A model generated the notes under the pieces. The model was not told the DNA's origin, did not search any database, and saw nothing but the letters and a program-made list of their open reading frames with translations. A stretch of 26,849 nucleotides of DNA from contig NW_004086119.1 of NCBI RefSeq assembly GCF_000220395.1, positions 1 to 26,849 on the forward strand, written 5' to 3'. Both the position numbers and the translations under genes were made by a program. This DNA comes from Ichthyophthirius multifiliis. Taxonomy: Eukaryota > Ciliophora > Oligohymenophorea > Hymenostomatida. Below, in pieces: positions 1 through 11,011 of the stretch (its first letter is position 1; each line of letters begins with the position of its first letter).

Positions 1-841
1 AATATATATATTTTTAATTTATGTATTTTTATATTAATTATAATATATAATCAATTTTTATTTTATAATATATATTTAATTTTTTTATTTATATATTAAT
101 TATAATATATATAAATTATAAATAATTTTTTTATATATATTTATATAATTTAACATATATTTTTTTTTTTATTAATTATTATTTTTAAAAAATTATAATG
201 CAATAAAATTCATATTTTTTTATTCATATACCTCTTTTTTTTTTTTTTTTTATTTTTATTCTAACATTTTTACTTTGTTTTAATTTAAATCAGGATAATA
301 TTATTCATTTAAAAACTTATAATCATATCACCTCTTATATTTATTATTTAAATAAATTATCTTAAGAGATAACATATAAATTATAAAATATTTTGCTTCT
401 TATGATATTGCCAATAAATTAAATTTATTTAAAAAATTAAAATTTTAAATATTAAATAATTATTTATTAATTTAAATTAAATAAAAAACTTAGAAATAAA
501 ATAATATATTTATTTATAAATATGATAAAATACATATATTAAATTTAAAATATACATTAAATAAATTTTAATAAATATTTAATTAAATTTAGTCTTTTAT
601 TTATATAGAAATTTATTTAAATTACATTATTTTTATTAAGTTTCTTTTAACTTTCATTTTATTAAAATGTTGAGCATTCTTAAAAATATATTAAAAAAAA
701 GCTATTAAGATTACAATAATAAAATATTTTTACTTAAACATAAAAATAAAAATAATAATAAACATATAAATAATAATAATAATATTTAATTTTATATATA
801 TTTGAAATAAACTAATATATCCATAAAAAATAAATAAGCAT
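1..841. other. A/T-rich intergenic sequence, no supported gene
   Basis: Nearly pure A/T with long T runs (about 230-251) and no convincing coding signal. A short stretch near 310-412 on the minus strand reads as about 30 codons before a TGA, but it has no start and no recognisable motif. The 5' flank of the gene beginning at 842 carries an in-frame TGA at 803-805. Confidence 0.6.
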
Positions 842-3649
842 ATGAATTATAAATAACAATAAATAAATATTCAATAAATTTTTGACTTAGTATTAGAAAC
901 TAATCCTTAAAAAATCTATATAAAAGTCCATCATCCGAATATAAAATTCCTATCATCTCATACTTTATATCCCATAGATATAAACATAGACAATACTAAA
1001 GAAATAACTGTATATAAAAACTACAGTGAGCTTCAAGAAACCCATTCTCGACTAACAAAAAATTACAAAGACTTAAAAATAAACGCTCTTCCCTCTAGAT
1101 TAAAATTAGCTAACAAATATTAACTTCGAGTCGAGTCTTTTTAAGATTTAATAGATTCAATATTAAAATATTCATAATATTAAGAAAAAAAGTTGGAATT
1201 ATTAAAACTTCTTTTCTAATTTTTACTTTTAAACGAAGGAAAAATAGACCAAAAAAGAATTTCCTTAGAAACATCAACTCATACATATTTCTCTTAAAAT
1301 TAGACACTAGAATAGATTAATGATAACTGCAATTCTCTTCCAGACATCTCTTTTTCTAATGAAAATCCAAAAGATGATATTATTACGCAGACTTAATCTG
1401 TTCCTTAAGAAATACAAAAAAAATAAGTAACTTTTAACTCGGATTAAATTCTAGAATTAGAAAAAAACGAAAAACTAAAACAATTAGAATAATCCGAAAA
1501 AGCTTAAACTGAAAAAATTTTATTAAGAAAATAAAATGTACAAGTAGAAAAAGAAGTTGAAGAAGAAGAAAAAGAAGAAGAAGAAGAAGAAGAAAAAAAA
1601 AAACCAGAAAAATCAGAAATAATTCCATTTAGAATCCAATTTAAATTCCAACAAGAAGATATAAAATAAGAATACTATTATATAAAATTGTAAAGTCACT
1701 TTTTATATATATATGCTTAAAATCCCTAAGAAAATCCCGAAAATCCAGAAAATCATTTCCTTATATAAATTTGCATTTATAAAATTTAAATATTACATAG
1801 TGAGGATGATAATAGAATTTTTATGATTTATCACTCTTGTGATTATGCAAAATTGACAATAAAAACTTAAGGTTTTGACTAAACTTAATATCTAACTTCC
1901 AAAATAATCCAACATAGTGAAATGACTAAATTTGATTATTTTAAATAATTTGAGCCTATAGGAAAGATTTCAGTTTTTTTAAAAAACTGCCCGAAATTTG
2001 AAAACATAAATGAAAACAATTCCATTTTTATCCGTTTTTGCACTAATCATTTTTAATTTGACTCTTCTCTTTTTTCAAACGATTAACCTTATATTTCTAT
2101 TGACCAAGAATTCTTTATTCCCATATCAAATCCATATGAAATCATAAAAATCGATATTTTTTAAAGACGATAAAGCAGAATCAATTCCAAAATAATAAAA
2201 TAAGAAAAAATAGGATCTTCATATATACAATTTGCAGATTTAGTAGGTAGAAATGAAGGCTATTTAATCCAAAATCTAAAATTAGAAATATAAAATGAAA
2301 AAGATAAAAACCTTATTTAATAAATATAAAAATATATTACAATCGATTTAATAAATATTTCGAATAAATTTTCTATTTTTGCCCAAAATCCACCAGATTT
2401 AGATGAAGGAGAAAAGAAAGTACTCGAAATTAAATTTTTTATGTAAAATTTATTAAGATTTTAAAGAATATTAGGAAATATATTACTATTTATTAATTTT
2501 TTAGAAAATATATATATATATAAATATCCTAGATTTAGTTATTTTTTCTACACAAGTCTTATTTTTTATATTCTTTATTCCGATTCTTCTAAATTTATTT
2601 AACATTTACTATCTTTTATAGTTTTAATTTTGATTTGTTTACAAAAAGACATATTTGATTGCCTAAAATTATTTCTCGACTCTTTATTTTTTAATATAAC
2701 AAATAAATATTATGAAGAACCAATTTTTTTTACACTATAATAAAGAACATAAAAACAACTTTTAAATTCCTTTGAAAAAATAACTACTATATAAACTTTT
2801 TCTAATAATAATTAAGAAAGTAAGAATAAAAAATCAAGTTTCAATATTCTTTAAAAAACTTAAGAAAATTAAGATGATGACGAAGACGAAGAAATTTCCA
2901 AATTTCAAGAAAATAATGATATATCAATTATTTAAAAATATCGAGAAATGAAAAAAATATTTGCTTAGATATCCGAAAATATGCTTAAGGTGAATAATTT
3001 TTGTGAAAAAATAAAAAATTTAATCACTTGGAAAGAATTTAATAGAACTAAATATCTATTTTTTATCATAATAATACTTTATTTCCTTACAGCATTACTT
3101 CCTTTTAAATTTTTTTTCTCTTTGGTAGTTTTAGCAATAGCAATAGACGGTAGAGAGATTATTAAAAATAGAAAAATTTGGAACGAAAAAATCTCTTTAA
3201 ATTTCTGTGAATATACTCTTGCTAAAAACACTAATAAAACTCCTAATTTAGACCAAGAATGGCCTAATAATGATAAAATAATAAAACTTATAATTAAAGA
3301 CTTTTAGGAAAACTTAAAATTGGTTATTGATTAAAATTCATTCACTTTATTCAAAAACCCGAAGTCTTTATGTAAAGAAATCTCTAAATGCTCTCTTAAA
3401 TTAAAATTATTTTAGACTTTTGGACATATTGACTATAATGAGATGATTCTTTTTGATAATTGTAAAAATAAGTCCTATTGTAAAAAAAGTATAGGCGATT
3501 ATGTGGAAAAATATGCATATAATTTCCTTTATAATATTCCTAGTGATTTCTATAGACTTAAATATCCAGATCTTATTGAAAAGTTTGAAAATAATAAGGT
3601 CAATTTGAAAAAATAAAATTTACTTTAAATGAAAAAGAAAAATTGTTGA
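842..3649 (+). CDS. PX-domain protein with PRT_C/MCTP-type C-terminal membrane anchor (935 aa)
   Basis: One uninterrupted exon in code 6, from the first ATG after an in-frame TGA (803-805) to TGA 3647-3649. Residues about 20-120 look like a PX phosphoinositide-binding domain: a YKNYSEL stretch at about 58-64 in the place of the usual R-R/K-Y-S-E/D-F motif, LPSR at about 83-86, then an Arg followed by SFQDLI. A Glu/Lys coiled coil follows at about 200-260, encoded by GAA repeats. The middle (about 260-540) is beta-rich and unassigned; it could hold a degenerate C2. The C-terminal third matches the plan of the PRT_C domain of plant MCTPs: a first hydrophobic hairpin (about 545-607), an acidic DDDEDEE tract (about 677-685), an amphipathic helix, a TWKEF motif (about 729-733) and a second hydrophobic hairpin (about 737-770). 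In MCTPs this module shapes and anchors ER membrane at contact sites. A further C-terminal extension of about 165 residues is Cys/Lys-rich. Inference: an ER or endosomal membrane tether recognising a phosphoinositide. Confident as a gene; the PX call is good and the PRT_C call moderate to good. Confidence 0.85.
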
Positions 3650-4073
3650 TTTTTTTTTTTTTTTTAAATATAATAAAATTATTAATATTTTATAAATTAA
3701 AAATTTAAAAATAATAATTTTAATTAAGATTTTTTGTTTTTAGAAAAAAAAAAAAAAATACTTCTACAATTAATAAAATAATATAATAAATAAAATTTTA
3801 ATTAATATATATATTATAGAATATAATTTAATAATATAATAGATAATTACATTATATAAAAAAGAAGAAGTTAAAAGTTATAATATTACTCTTTATTTAG
3901 TAGTTTCTAAATAATAAAAACAATCAAAAAAAAATATATATATATATATAAACCAAAACAAATAATAATAAACTTAAATCAGAAAAAAATAATTAATTTT
4001 ATTCGTTTTATTATAAAAAAATTACGTATAAATAAATAGTATTAGTTTAAAATATTTATATAATTATAATCAT
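3650..4073. other. Intergenic spacer between convergent genes
   Basis: A/T sequence between the 3' ends of the PX/PRT_C gene and the carrier gene. It holds long T and A runs (about 3649-3665 and 3746-3757) and a short (AT)n block near 3930-3951. Nothing coding was seen. Confidence 0.6.
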
Positions 4074-4868
4074 TCATTAATAATATTAAATTTACTAAAA
4101 ACTTTACTTTAAATGCTCATAAACTAGAAATACGAAAGCATTATTAGGAATACTTCTAATAGCATCAATTTTAAGTCCTGAGAAAAACGCTTTTAATCCT
4201 TCCTATTTATACATACTCTTCGCAATTTAAATCCCTTTAAGATTACTTTTATTACATTAAATTTACGTTCCCAATACTAAACAGGGATAAGTAATTGTCA
4301 TAGCAGCTATTTTTGCAAAACTACTCGAAATTATAATATTAAAGCTTTAGTAATCACTTTGAATGAAATCTTCTTTCAAAATCTCATATATAGGGAAATA
4401 TATAATTGAATGTAAAATCCCGAAATAACCCATAAACAGACCTTTATAGTATCCTCTTAAACCATTTTATTAATAAATGTTTTTTACGTGATAAAAAAAG
4501 CCTTTTCCATAACTGTCTATAATTCGGTTTTTTATCAACCAAAAAGGGTTAGTTAATGTATTGCATATTATTCCAGCTATAATTGATGAATTTATAATAC
4601 TTTTTAGGCTTTTTGTATTATCACTATATAATATTGCCTTTGTTTTCTCGTATATTCCAAAATATAACCCCGTAGCAAGTGGAATTACAGTGGCTTAAAA
4701 TGCTAATCCTTTATAAAAGCCCTTTATTCCTTCTGTTTTATATATATTCAATAGTAATTGGTTTACAGATTAACTTTTTAAATTTAATTTAGTTCTTAAA
4801 ATTTCAGTAGGTGTAAAAATTAATACTGAGGCAAGTGAAGCTAATAAAGAAGCCTAAAAATTTTGCAT
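4074..4868 (-). CDS. Mitochondrial carrier family protein (SLC25-like, 264 aa)
   Basis: A single exon in code 6, starting at ATG 4868 directly after a long A run and ending at TGA 4076-4074. Three tandem carrier repeats are visible. Repeat 1 has PTEILRTK (residues 20-27), a full Px[DE]xx[KR] signature. Repeat 2 has NPFWLIKNR (107-115), the NPxWxxKxR form typical of the SLC25A32/33/36 group (folate/FAD, pyrimidine nucleotide and NAD carriers). Repeat 3 has YPCLVLGT (194-201), where both the acidic and the basic residue are replaced. GxxGFYKGL-type second motifs occur at about 47-55, 136-144 and before the last helix. At 264 residues it is shorter than the usual 290-330. It should sit in the mitochondrial inner membrane and exchange a solute; the substrate cannot be named, though the Trp in repeat 2 favours a nucleotide or cofactor. 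Convergent with the gene ending at 3649. Confidence 0.88.
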
Positions 4869-4910
4869 TTTTTTTTTTAAAAAAAAAAAATGATTTATAT
4901 TGAAATATTA

Positions 4911-4942
<32 letters not shown>

Positions 4943-4943
4943 A
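4869..4943. repeat. Two T-run/A-run palindromes at the carrier 5' end
   Basis: Two successive blocks in which a run of about 11-15 T is followed directly by a run of about 12-20 A (about 4868-4890 and 4911-4943). Each is a perfect self-complementary tract. The first lies immediately upstream of the carrier ATG, so on the transcribed strand the start codon is preceded by the A run. Such tracts exclude nucleosomes and may belong to a promoter, which is inference only. Confidence 0.6.
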
Positions 4944-5469
4944 TGAATATTAAATATTTATAAAAATGAATTACACAATATTTATAAATTAAGGCTTTTT
5001 ATTTTCAAATTAATATAAGTATAGTATATATTATATATGCTTTTTCTAAAATAGAAATATAAATATTTATTCTCACTTACATATTTATATAACTAATAGA
5101 TAATTTAAAAAATATATAAAAAATAAATATTTAAAAACAAAATAATAATTTTATAAATATTTAATCAATAATTTTATTAAAAAACATAAATATGTTTTAA
5201 GATATAATTATTTTATAAAATAATACATTAATAATTTATATAAGAAATTATTTAAAAATAAACATTAATTTTGATAATTAATATTAATTTAATTAAAATA
5301 AAAATTAATAATATATACAATAATAATAATAATAAATATTATATAAAAAAATATTAATAATATATTAATAAAATATATATAAATTAATAATAAAAAATAA
5401 TATAATAATAATAATAATAATAATATTAATATAAATAATAATAAATAAAATCTATTCATTTAATCAAAA
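4944..5469. other. A/T intergenic sequence with TAA/AAT triplet repeats
   Basis: No coding signal. It contains imperfect (AAT)n/(TAA)n blocks, for instance around 5316-5335 and 5400-5425, and short hairpin-forming A/T palindromes. Confidence 0.55.
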
Positions 5470-5865
5470 CAAATTTAAAAATAAATAATAAAAAATATCT
5501 TTTTTTTTGGCAAATAAAATGTTCTTCTAAATTCTTCTCTTTTATTAATGCAAGACATAAATCTTAAATAATCAAATATAATTTTTTTTTTATGTATTTT
5601 TTAATTCAAATATCAATATCTTATTAGATTTAACAAGTTTTTTATTAAAAACTTAATTCATCTTATAATAATTATTAATATATTTCTTGTCTTCTATTAG
5701 AAAAATATTTTTAGTCTCAATAAAATATTTTTGAAATTCTTTTTAAATTTATAACAATATTCTAATTCTTTAATTTTTGCTATAAGTTTTCTATTAGAAT
5801 CTAAATTTTAAGAATTTTTTTATAATATTCATAATTCTTTAGTTCTGATATATCATAACATATGC
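5470..5865 (-). pseudogene. Frameshifted gene remnant or badly assembled exon
   Basis: On the minus strand this stretch has codon texture unlike the flanking spacer, but the reading moves between frames. Going 5' to 3', peptide-like pieces include DSNRKLIAKIKELEY (about 5798-5754), KYINNYYKMNQVFNKKL (about 5680-5630) and FDYLRFMSCINKREEFRRTF (about 5575-5515). The last two are joined only if one A is removed from the A run at about 5582-5591; the first join needs another shift near 5720-5735. No ATG or clear end is seen, and the sequence runs into (TTA)n after about 5460. Coiled-coil character, no family recognised. Either a decayed gene or a real small gene with homopolymer miscounts; I favour decay because several shifts are needed within 400 bases. 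Confidence 0.45.
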
Positions 5866-6093
5866 TAATAACAAAAATAATAAATATAATAATAATAATA
5901 ATAATAAAAACAATAATAATAATAATAATAAATTAAATAATATTTTTAAAAATAGATAAATCTTTAAGATATATAATATATTAATTAATATAATTAGATA
6001 AAATAAAATAATTATATAAATTAAAAAATATTTTCTTTAAAAATAAATAAATATTATATATCTAAAAATATATAATATTTTATATTTTTTTAA

Positions 6094-6161
<68 letters not shown>

Positions 6162-6187
6162 ATTATATTTAAAATAAAAATTATATT
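5866..6187. other. Spacer with (AAT)n and long (AT)n microsatellite
   Basis: Holds an imperfect (AAT)n block at about 5880-5932 and an (AT)n tract of about 60 bases at about 6098-6157, just downstream of the karyopherin stop codon. No coding signal. Confidence 0.7.
6098..6157. repeat. (AT)n microsatellite
   Basis: About 30 uninterrupted AT units, 30 bases past the karyopherin stop codon. Likely to vary in length and to be unreliable in assemblies. Confidence 0.9.
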
Positions 6188-8493
6188 TCATTATTCATTT
6201 TCCATTTTATCTTATTATTTTTCTTTTATTTTTTTTATTTTTCTTATTTTCCTTATTTCAAATTAATTATCTTTTATTTCTATTATTTAATAATTTAAGA
6301 TTTAATTATATATCTCAAGTTCTTCTTAGTTCATATTTTTCATAATTTCTTATATAAAATTGTTATTTTAGCATATTGATCTAAACTCTTAATATTCATC
6401 AAATTTAAAAACTTAAGATTCTAAACTAAGTAAAAGTTCATTTGAATCATTCTAAAAAAAAAAAAAGAATTTATTTATTATTTTTTTTTTTTAAAAAAAA
6501 AAAAAAAAAATACTAAATAATACTTCAGGCTATTTATAAAAAGTTGAATAATTTTCAGAAATTTATTTATTATTTTAATCTTTATTTTTATTATTAAATT
6601 AATTAAAACTTAATGCTTTTAAAACTACTTTAAATAAGGGTGATATATAAATAGGATGAATTTACTTTAACTATAATATTAATTCAAATAAAGAAATGCA
6701 AATTACTTTTTAATTATAAACTTATTATGAGTAATATTAAATATATTAAGTATCTAAATTATTTATAAAATTTTCAAACAGATTATTCTAAATTAAAGTC
6801 TGTAAGGTTTTCTAAGGAATAAACTTTAACAAAAGTAATATTACCTAAATAAATTTAACTGGATAAAACCCTTAATTATTCAAAACATAATAATTCTATA
6901 CCAAAAACTCCATAATTTTATTATATATTTCTATATTTTAATCTAAAATATCATAATTCCATTATATACCAAGATGAAATAAGACACAGACTTTAGCAAA
7001 TTCACAATATTCGTAAGTTAATTTACTTAGATTTAACTATTTAAAGCTTTCTAAAATATATTCAAATACTTGAATTAGGATATTATACTTATCAAATTTT
7101 AAATAATCAGTTTATAATATTTTAATTAATAAATCAAAAAACACTCCATTTATTGATTTACAATTTTTTTCAAATAAACTATTTAAATTTCTATCTATTA
7201 TTTCCATACTTTGATCATATTCAATTTAATACTTTAATTATTTTAATAAAAAAGATTAAAAAAAAGAAATAAAAAATAACTTATTAAACTGCAATAAATA
7301 ATTCTATTAAAGTATCTTCGAACTATATATTTTCTTTATATAAATAAAGTAAAAAAAAAATAAGAGGAGCGGACGAAAAAATAAATATTACATAATTAAT
7401 CCATATAAGATAATACAGAAATAATATTAGAATCAAAATACTAATAATAGATTTCCATAATTTCTTTATTTTAAACAAATACAATAATACATTAAATACA
7501 TTTATTGATTAATAAACTAGATTAAAACTTCTAAGTTTTATAATTAATTTTTTTAAATTCAATATCTATTCTTAATTTAAGTTTTTCAATAATATTAACA
7601 CAATACTCCTACATAACAAAGCAATATGACCTAATAATTTTTTCCAAAAACTCAAAAAAAACCTAACTTTGACATTCAATAATTAATTAGTTTATAATTT
7701 CTACAAAATCAAGGATTAAAGTTTCTAATAATCCATCTAATTATTTCATATTGAAAATTTTCCATAAAGTATCTAAAGAAATATCTTGAATTAAAGGACT
7801 GTTTTTGTTTTTTATTTAAACAAATAAAAATTAAAGCATTTAATAAAATAGATTATAGTTTATTCCTACATATACTTTCGAAATATTATCAAATTCTGTA
7901 AAAAATTCTTAAGAATAAAATCTTATTAATGAACAACATCTAAATTAGCTTATTTACGAAATTTATGATATGTTTTTTTAAAAATAATTACTTAAAATAT
8001 TTATTATGAATTAACTTTTTTTTTTTTTTGAACAAAAAAATAAATTTATATAAAACAAAATTATTAATATATATATTTTCTTTACAGTAAATCTTTTCTT
8101 TATTATACTTATTCAGATAATAATATCAATATTAATAATGATGTTTCTATTAAATTTTCATTAGATAAATTCTAGATTAAAACATTATTACTACATTTTA
8201 ATTATTAATTTAGTGTTTAACCTGATATTGCAAACACAATAATATCACAAGTTATATTAATAAAAAAATTCAAAGATCCATCTAAATTTTAAGCTAATTA
8301 AACTAATAATTCACATGTATTACTTTTTAATATATCGGATTATCTATTTTTATATAAATCCTATTCAAACCTTAAAAACTCTTCATCTTATTAATTAAAG
8401 CAATAATAATCAATTTAATTATTACATATTAATTAAAAAATAATATTAAATAATTAACTAAACAATATATTAAAAAGAAAAGTATGTATAATT

Positions 8494-8534
<41 letters not shown>

Positions 8535-9854
8535 AATATAAATTACCTTTGATATATATTAGATAATAAAGAATACATTTTATCATTTTTCAAGCTTTCT
8601 TTTATAAATATAATGGAAAAATCTAAAATTCTTATTATAGAGAATTATTTCTAAATTTTATTAAAATATTATTTTATTATATATTTTATTTTTTATTTTT
8701 TTTTAAAAAAAATATTTTACATTTTAATTTATAATTTATTTTAATTAACTATGACTTAGAATAATATTCTATTAATTGCAAATATTTTTTACTAAGTTTT
8801 CATAAATTTCAAGAAATACCTAATATTTATTTTAAACTATTAATATATCTTATAATTCTTTTTTAGTATTTATTTCTTATAATACATAATATTAATTCAA
8901 AACAGAAAAAAACTTTAAAAAATTATATTTAATTCCATTCAAATTATTAATATTATCTCCTTAAAAAACCACTAAATTGATTTCAAGTGATTATTCTTAA
9001 TTTAAATTTTAAAAAATTATATTTGATGCGAATAAAAGTATTTATTTATAATATAAAAATTAATCTAGAATCAAAACTAAATCATTATTTGAAATTCTTT
9101 AAACAAAAATGCATAGAATATGGCTTATTTTTTCAAATATAATCAATTAAAATTCTACATTTTGTGTACTTTAAAGCAAATGTTATATATTATTTAATTT
9201 CGATACTAAATTTTATATAAAAAGTAAAATTAATTAATTTTATTCAAATTAATTAAAAAGCCTTACAAAAATATTTTCAAAAATAAATAAACTAATTAAA
9301 ATATTTTTTTCATTATTATTTTATTCATTATTATTATAATTATAATTATTATTATTATTTAATTATAAGGAAATATCATTTATTAAGATATTCAAAAAAA
9401 TAACTTCTTCCTAAATTGATTTTTCTAATAAATTATTGATACATTCTGTAAGTATTTCTATTTAGTTTGTTTTAAAATTTTAAGTGAATAATAAATACAT
9501 TATTTATGCCAATAAAATGAATATATTTTAATCTGAAATTTCTCCTTTTTAAATATTCTTAATTGCTATTTAAGTATAAACTATTATATAATATTTTATT
9601 TATAAGTTTTTATTATTTATTTTTATTAATTGAAATAATTCTTATATATGTGTCAATATATCTTAATTTTTTATTATTGATAATTTTAATTCTGCGTTTT
9701 ATCTTAAATCATTGTCTGTATTCGATTAACTTGTTATTATATATTCTTATAAATATTCTAAGTTTTAAATATCATTTAATACTTATTCTTCAAATTATTT
9801 CTAATATTATTTGTATAGATTAAAATATATAGGTATTTATTATTTTAAATTCAT
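6188..9854 (-). CDS. Importin-beta family karyopherin (importin-7/8-like), 7 exons, 1085 aa
   Basis: Nuclear transport receptor that would bind Ran-GTP and carry cargo through the nuclear pore. Exons on the minus strand: 9854-8721, 8650-8547, 8457-8086, 8014-7392, 7333-7281, 7231-6524, 6451-6188. The six GT...AG introns are 70, 89, 71, 58, 49 and 72 nt, and the exons sum to exactly 1086 codons ending in TGA 6190-6188. Start ATG 9854-9852 opens a protein whose residues about 50-105 match the importin-beta N-terminal fold: DNDLRQNAELKLSIIKNQ, then a helix ending in QIAIKNIQ, the position of the usual A-x-x-x-L-K-N. The rest is leucine-rich helical HEAT-type repeat throughout, with an Asn/Tyr insert at about 165-185. 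The mid-protein ExDEEFLRFEQDLY and the following CELLVQLAQNLDG match the E-D-P-x-E-Y-I region of importin-7/8/Cse1-type receptors. The C-terminus is Lys/Glu-rich. The last intron (6452-6523) is 72 nt with no in-frame TGA, so it could be read through. Length fits the family (about 1040). Subtype is less certain than family. Confidence 0.85.
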
Positions 9855-10865
9855 ATTTATTTATTTTATAAATATTATTTTATTTTATATTTTTTTATTT
9901 ATTAAGTATAAATAGATATATTTTTTTGTATTAATTTAGACTTTTAATGTGTTAATATATATTAATAATAACATAAAGTAACTCTTTGTCTTTTAATATA
10001 ATTAAATTAATATTTTTTGTGTTTCATATACTTAAATACAAAAAGAATTTAGTATTTTCTTATTTTATATAAAAAAATAATAATAAAAAATAAATATTGT
10101 TAATAATTAAATACTTATATATATATATGATAATAATTATATATTTTATATTATTAATAATAAATATTTTATATTATATATTTTAAAAATTAAAATAAAA
10201 TATTTTTTAATAATCGTATTAATATGTTTTGGTCATACATTCATCAAAAAAAAATATTATCAGTATTTATCATAAATATTATAAAAATTTAATTAATATT
10301 TATAGTTTTATGTATTCTTATAAATTATTTAATTATACAAAATATTATTTAATTACTAGATATATGTTATTTTTACTAATATATTGTTTTCATTATTTTA
10401 ATAAATATAATTTATTTAATTTTATTAAAAGGTCCCTAAAAGTCAATAAATAAAATTTAAATGATATGTTAAGAAAACTGAAAAGAAAATATTGAATGAT
10501 TATTCTTAATTATAAAAATAAAATAAATATTAAAAAAAAATTATTATATAAATAGTAATTTTATAATTATTTTATAAATATATATTTTTAATTATAATTA
10601 CAATCATTTAATTTTAATTATAAAAAAGAAATAAATGCAAAAAATATGCTAAAAAAAATATATATATCAATTTTGATTAGTTACTATTATATTTAAAAAG
10701 AAAGAAGATAGTAATATATAAAACAATTCAAAATTAAAAAATAAATGTTATATTAATTAAATATTTATTTTTTTATGAAATAAAATAAAATTAATTTAAT
10801 TTTTCTCTTTTTTTTATTTTAAAAAGTATTTAGGTATTTACTTTTTATTATTATATATATATACA

Positions 10866-10913
<48 letters not shown>

Positions 10914-11011
10914 TCTATATTTATAAATTAATATAAATATATATATTTATTATATCCTTATTTTTTTATATATATATATTAATATATAATTTATCCTTTT
11001 TTTTATTTGTT
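9855..11011. other. Long A/T intergenic region with (AT)n microsatellite
   Basis: About 1.15 kb between two minus-strand genes. It contains an (AT)n tract at about 10853-10911. A hydrophobic 85-codon reading frame (ATG 10224 to TGA 10481 in code 6) is present, but it is almost all Ile/Leu/Tyr/Asn from A/T codons and looks like chance. The karyopherin promoter should lie just above 9854; no motif can be named. Confidence 0.6.
10853..10911. repeat. (AT)n microsatellite
   Basis: (AT)n tract with two interruptions (TACATATATG near 10862) in the spacer downstream of the CIMIP2-like gene. Confidence 0.85.

Noticed and set aside
310-412. Short minus-strand peptide-like stretch
   Set aside because: About 30 codons, no start, no recognisable motif; could be the end of a decayed gene but unsupported.
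1110-1628. Minus-strand hydrophobic frames
   Set aside because: Antisense shadows of the PX domain and of the GAA-encoded coiled coil in the gene at 842-3649.
842-3649. Standard-code reading with the true gene only at 2981-3307
   Set aside because: That piece is only the part between two Gln codons (TAG and TAA) of the longer protein; the frame stays open far on both sides and contains the PX-like region.
9563-9823. Plus-strand 86-codon hydrophobic reading frame
   Set aside because: It lies antisense to the first karyopherin exon, whose N-terminal importin motif is clear; the hydrophobicity comes from complementing A-rich codons.
10224-10481. Hydrophobic 85-codon frame in the spacer
   Set aside because: Composition is what A/T-rich spacer yields by chance with one stop codon; no motif, no neighbour relation and no codon texture.
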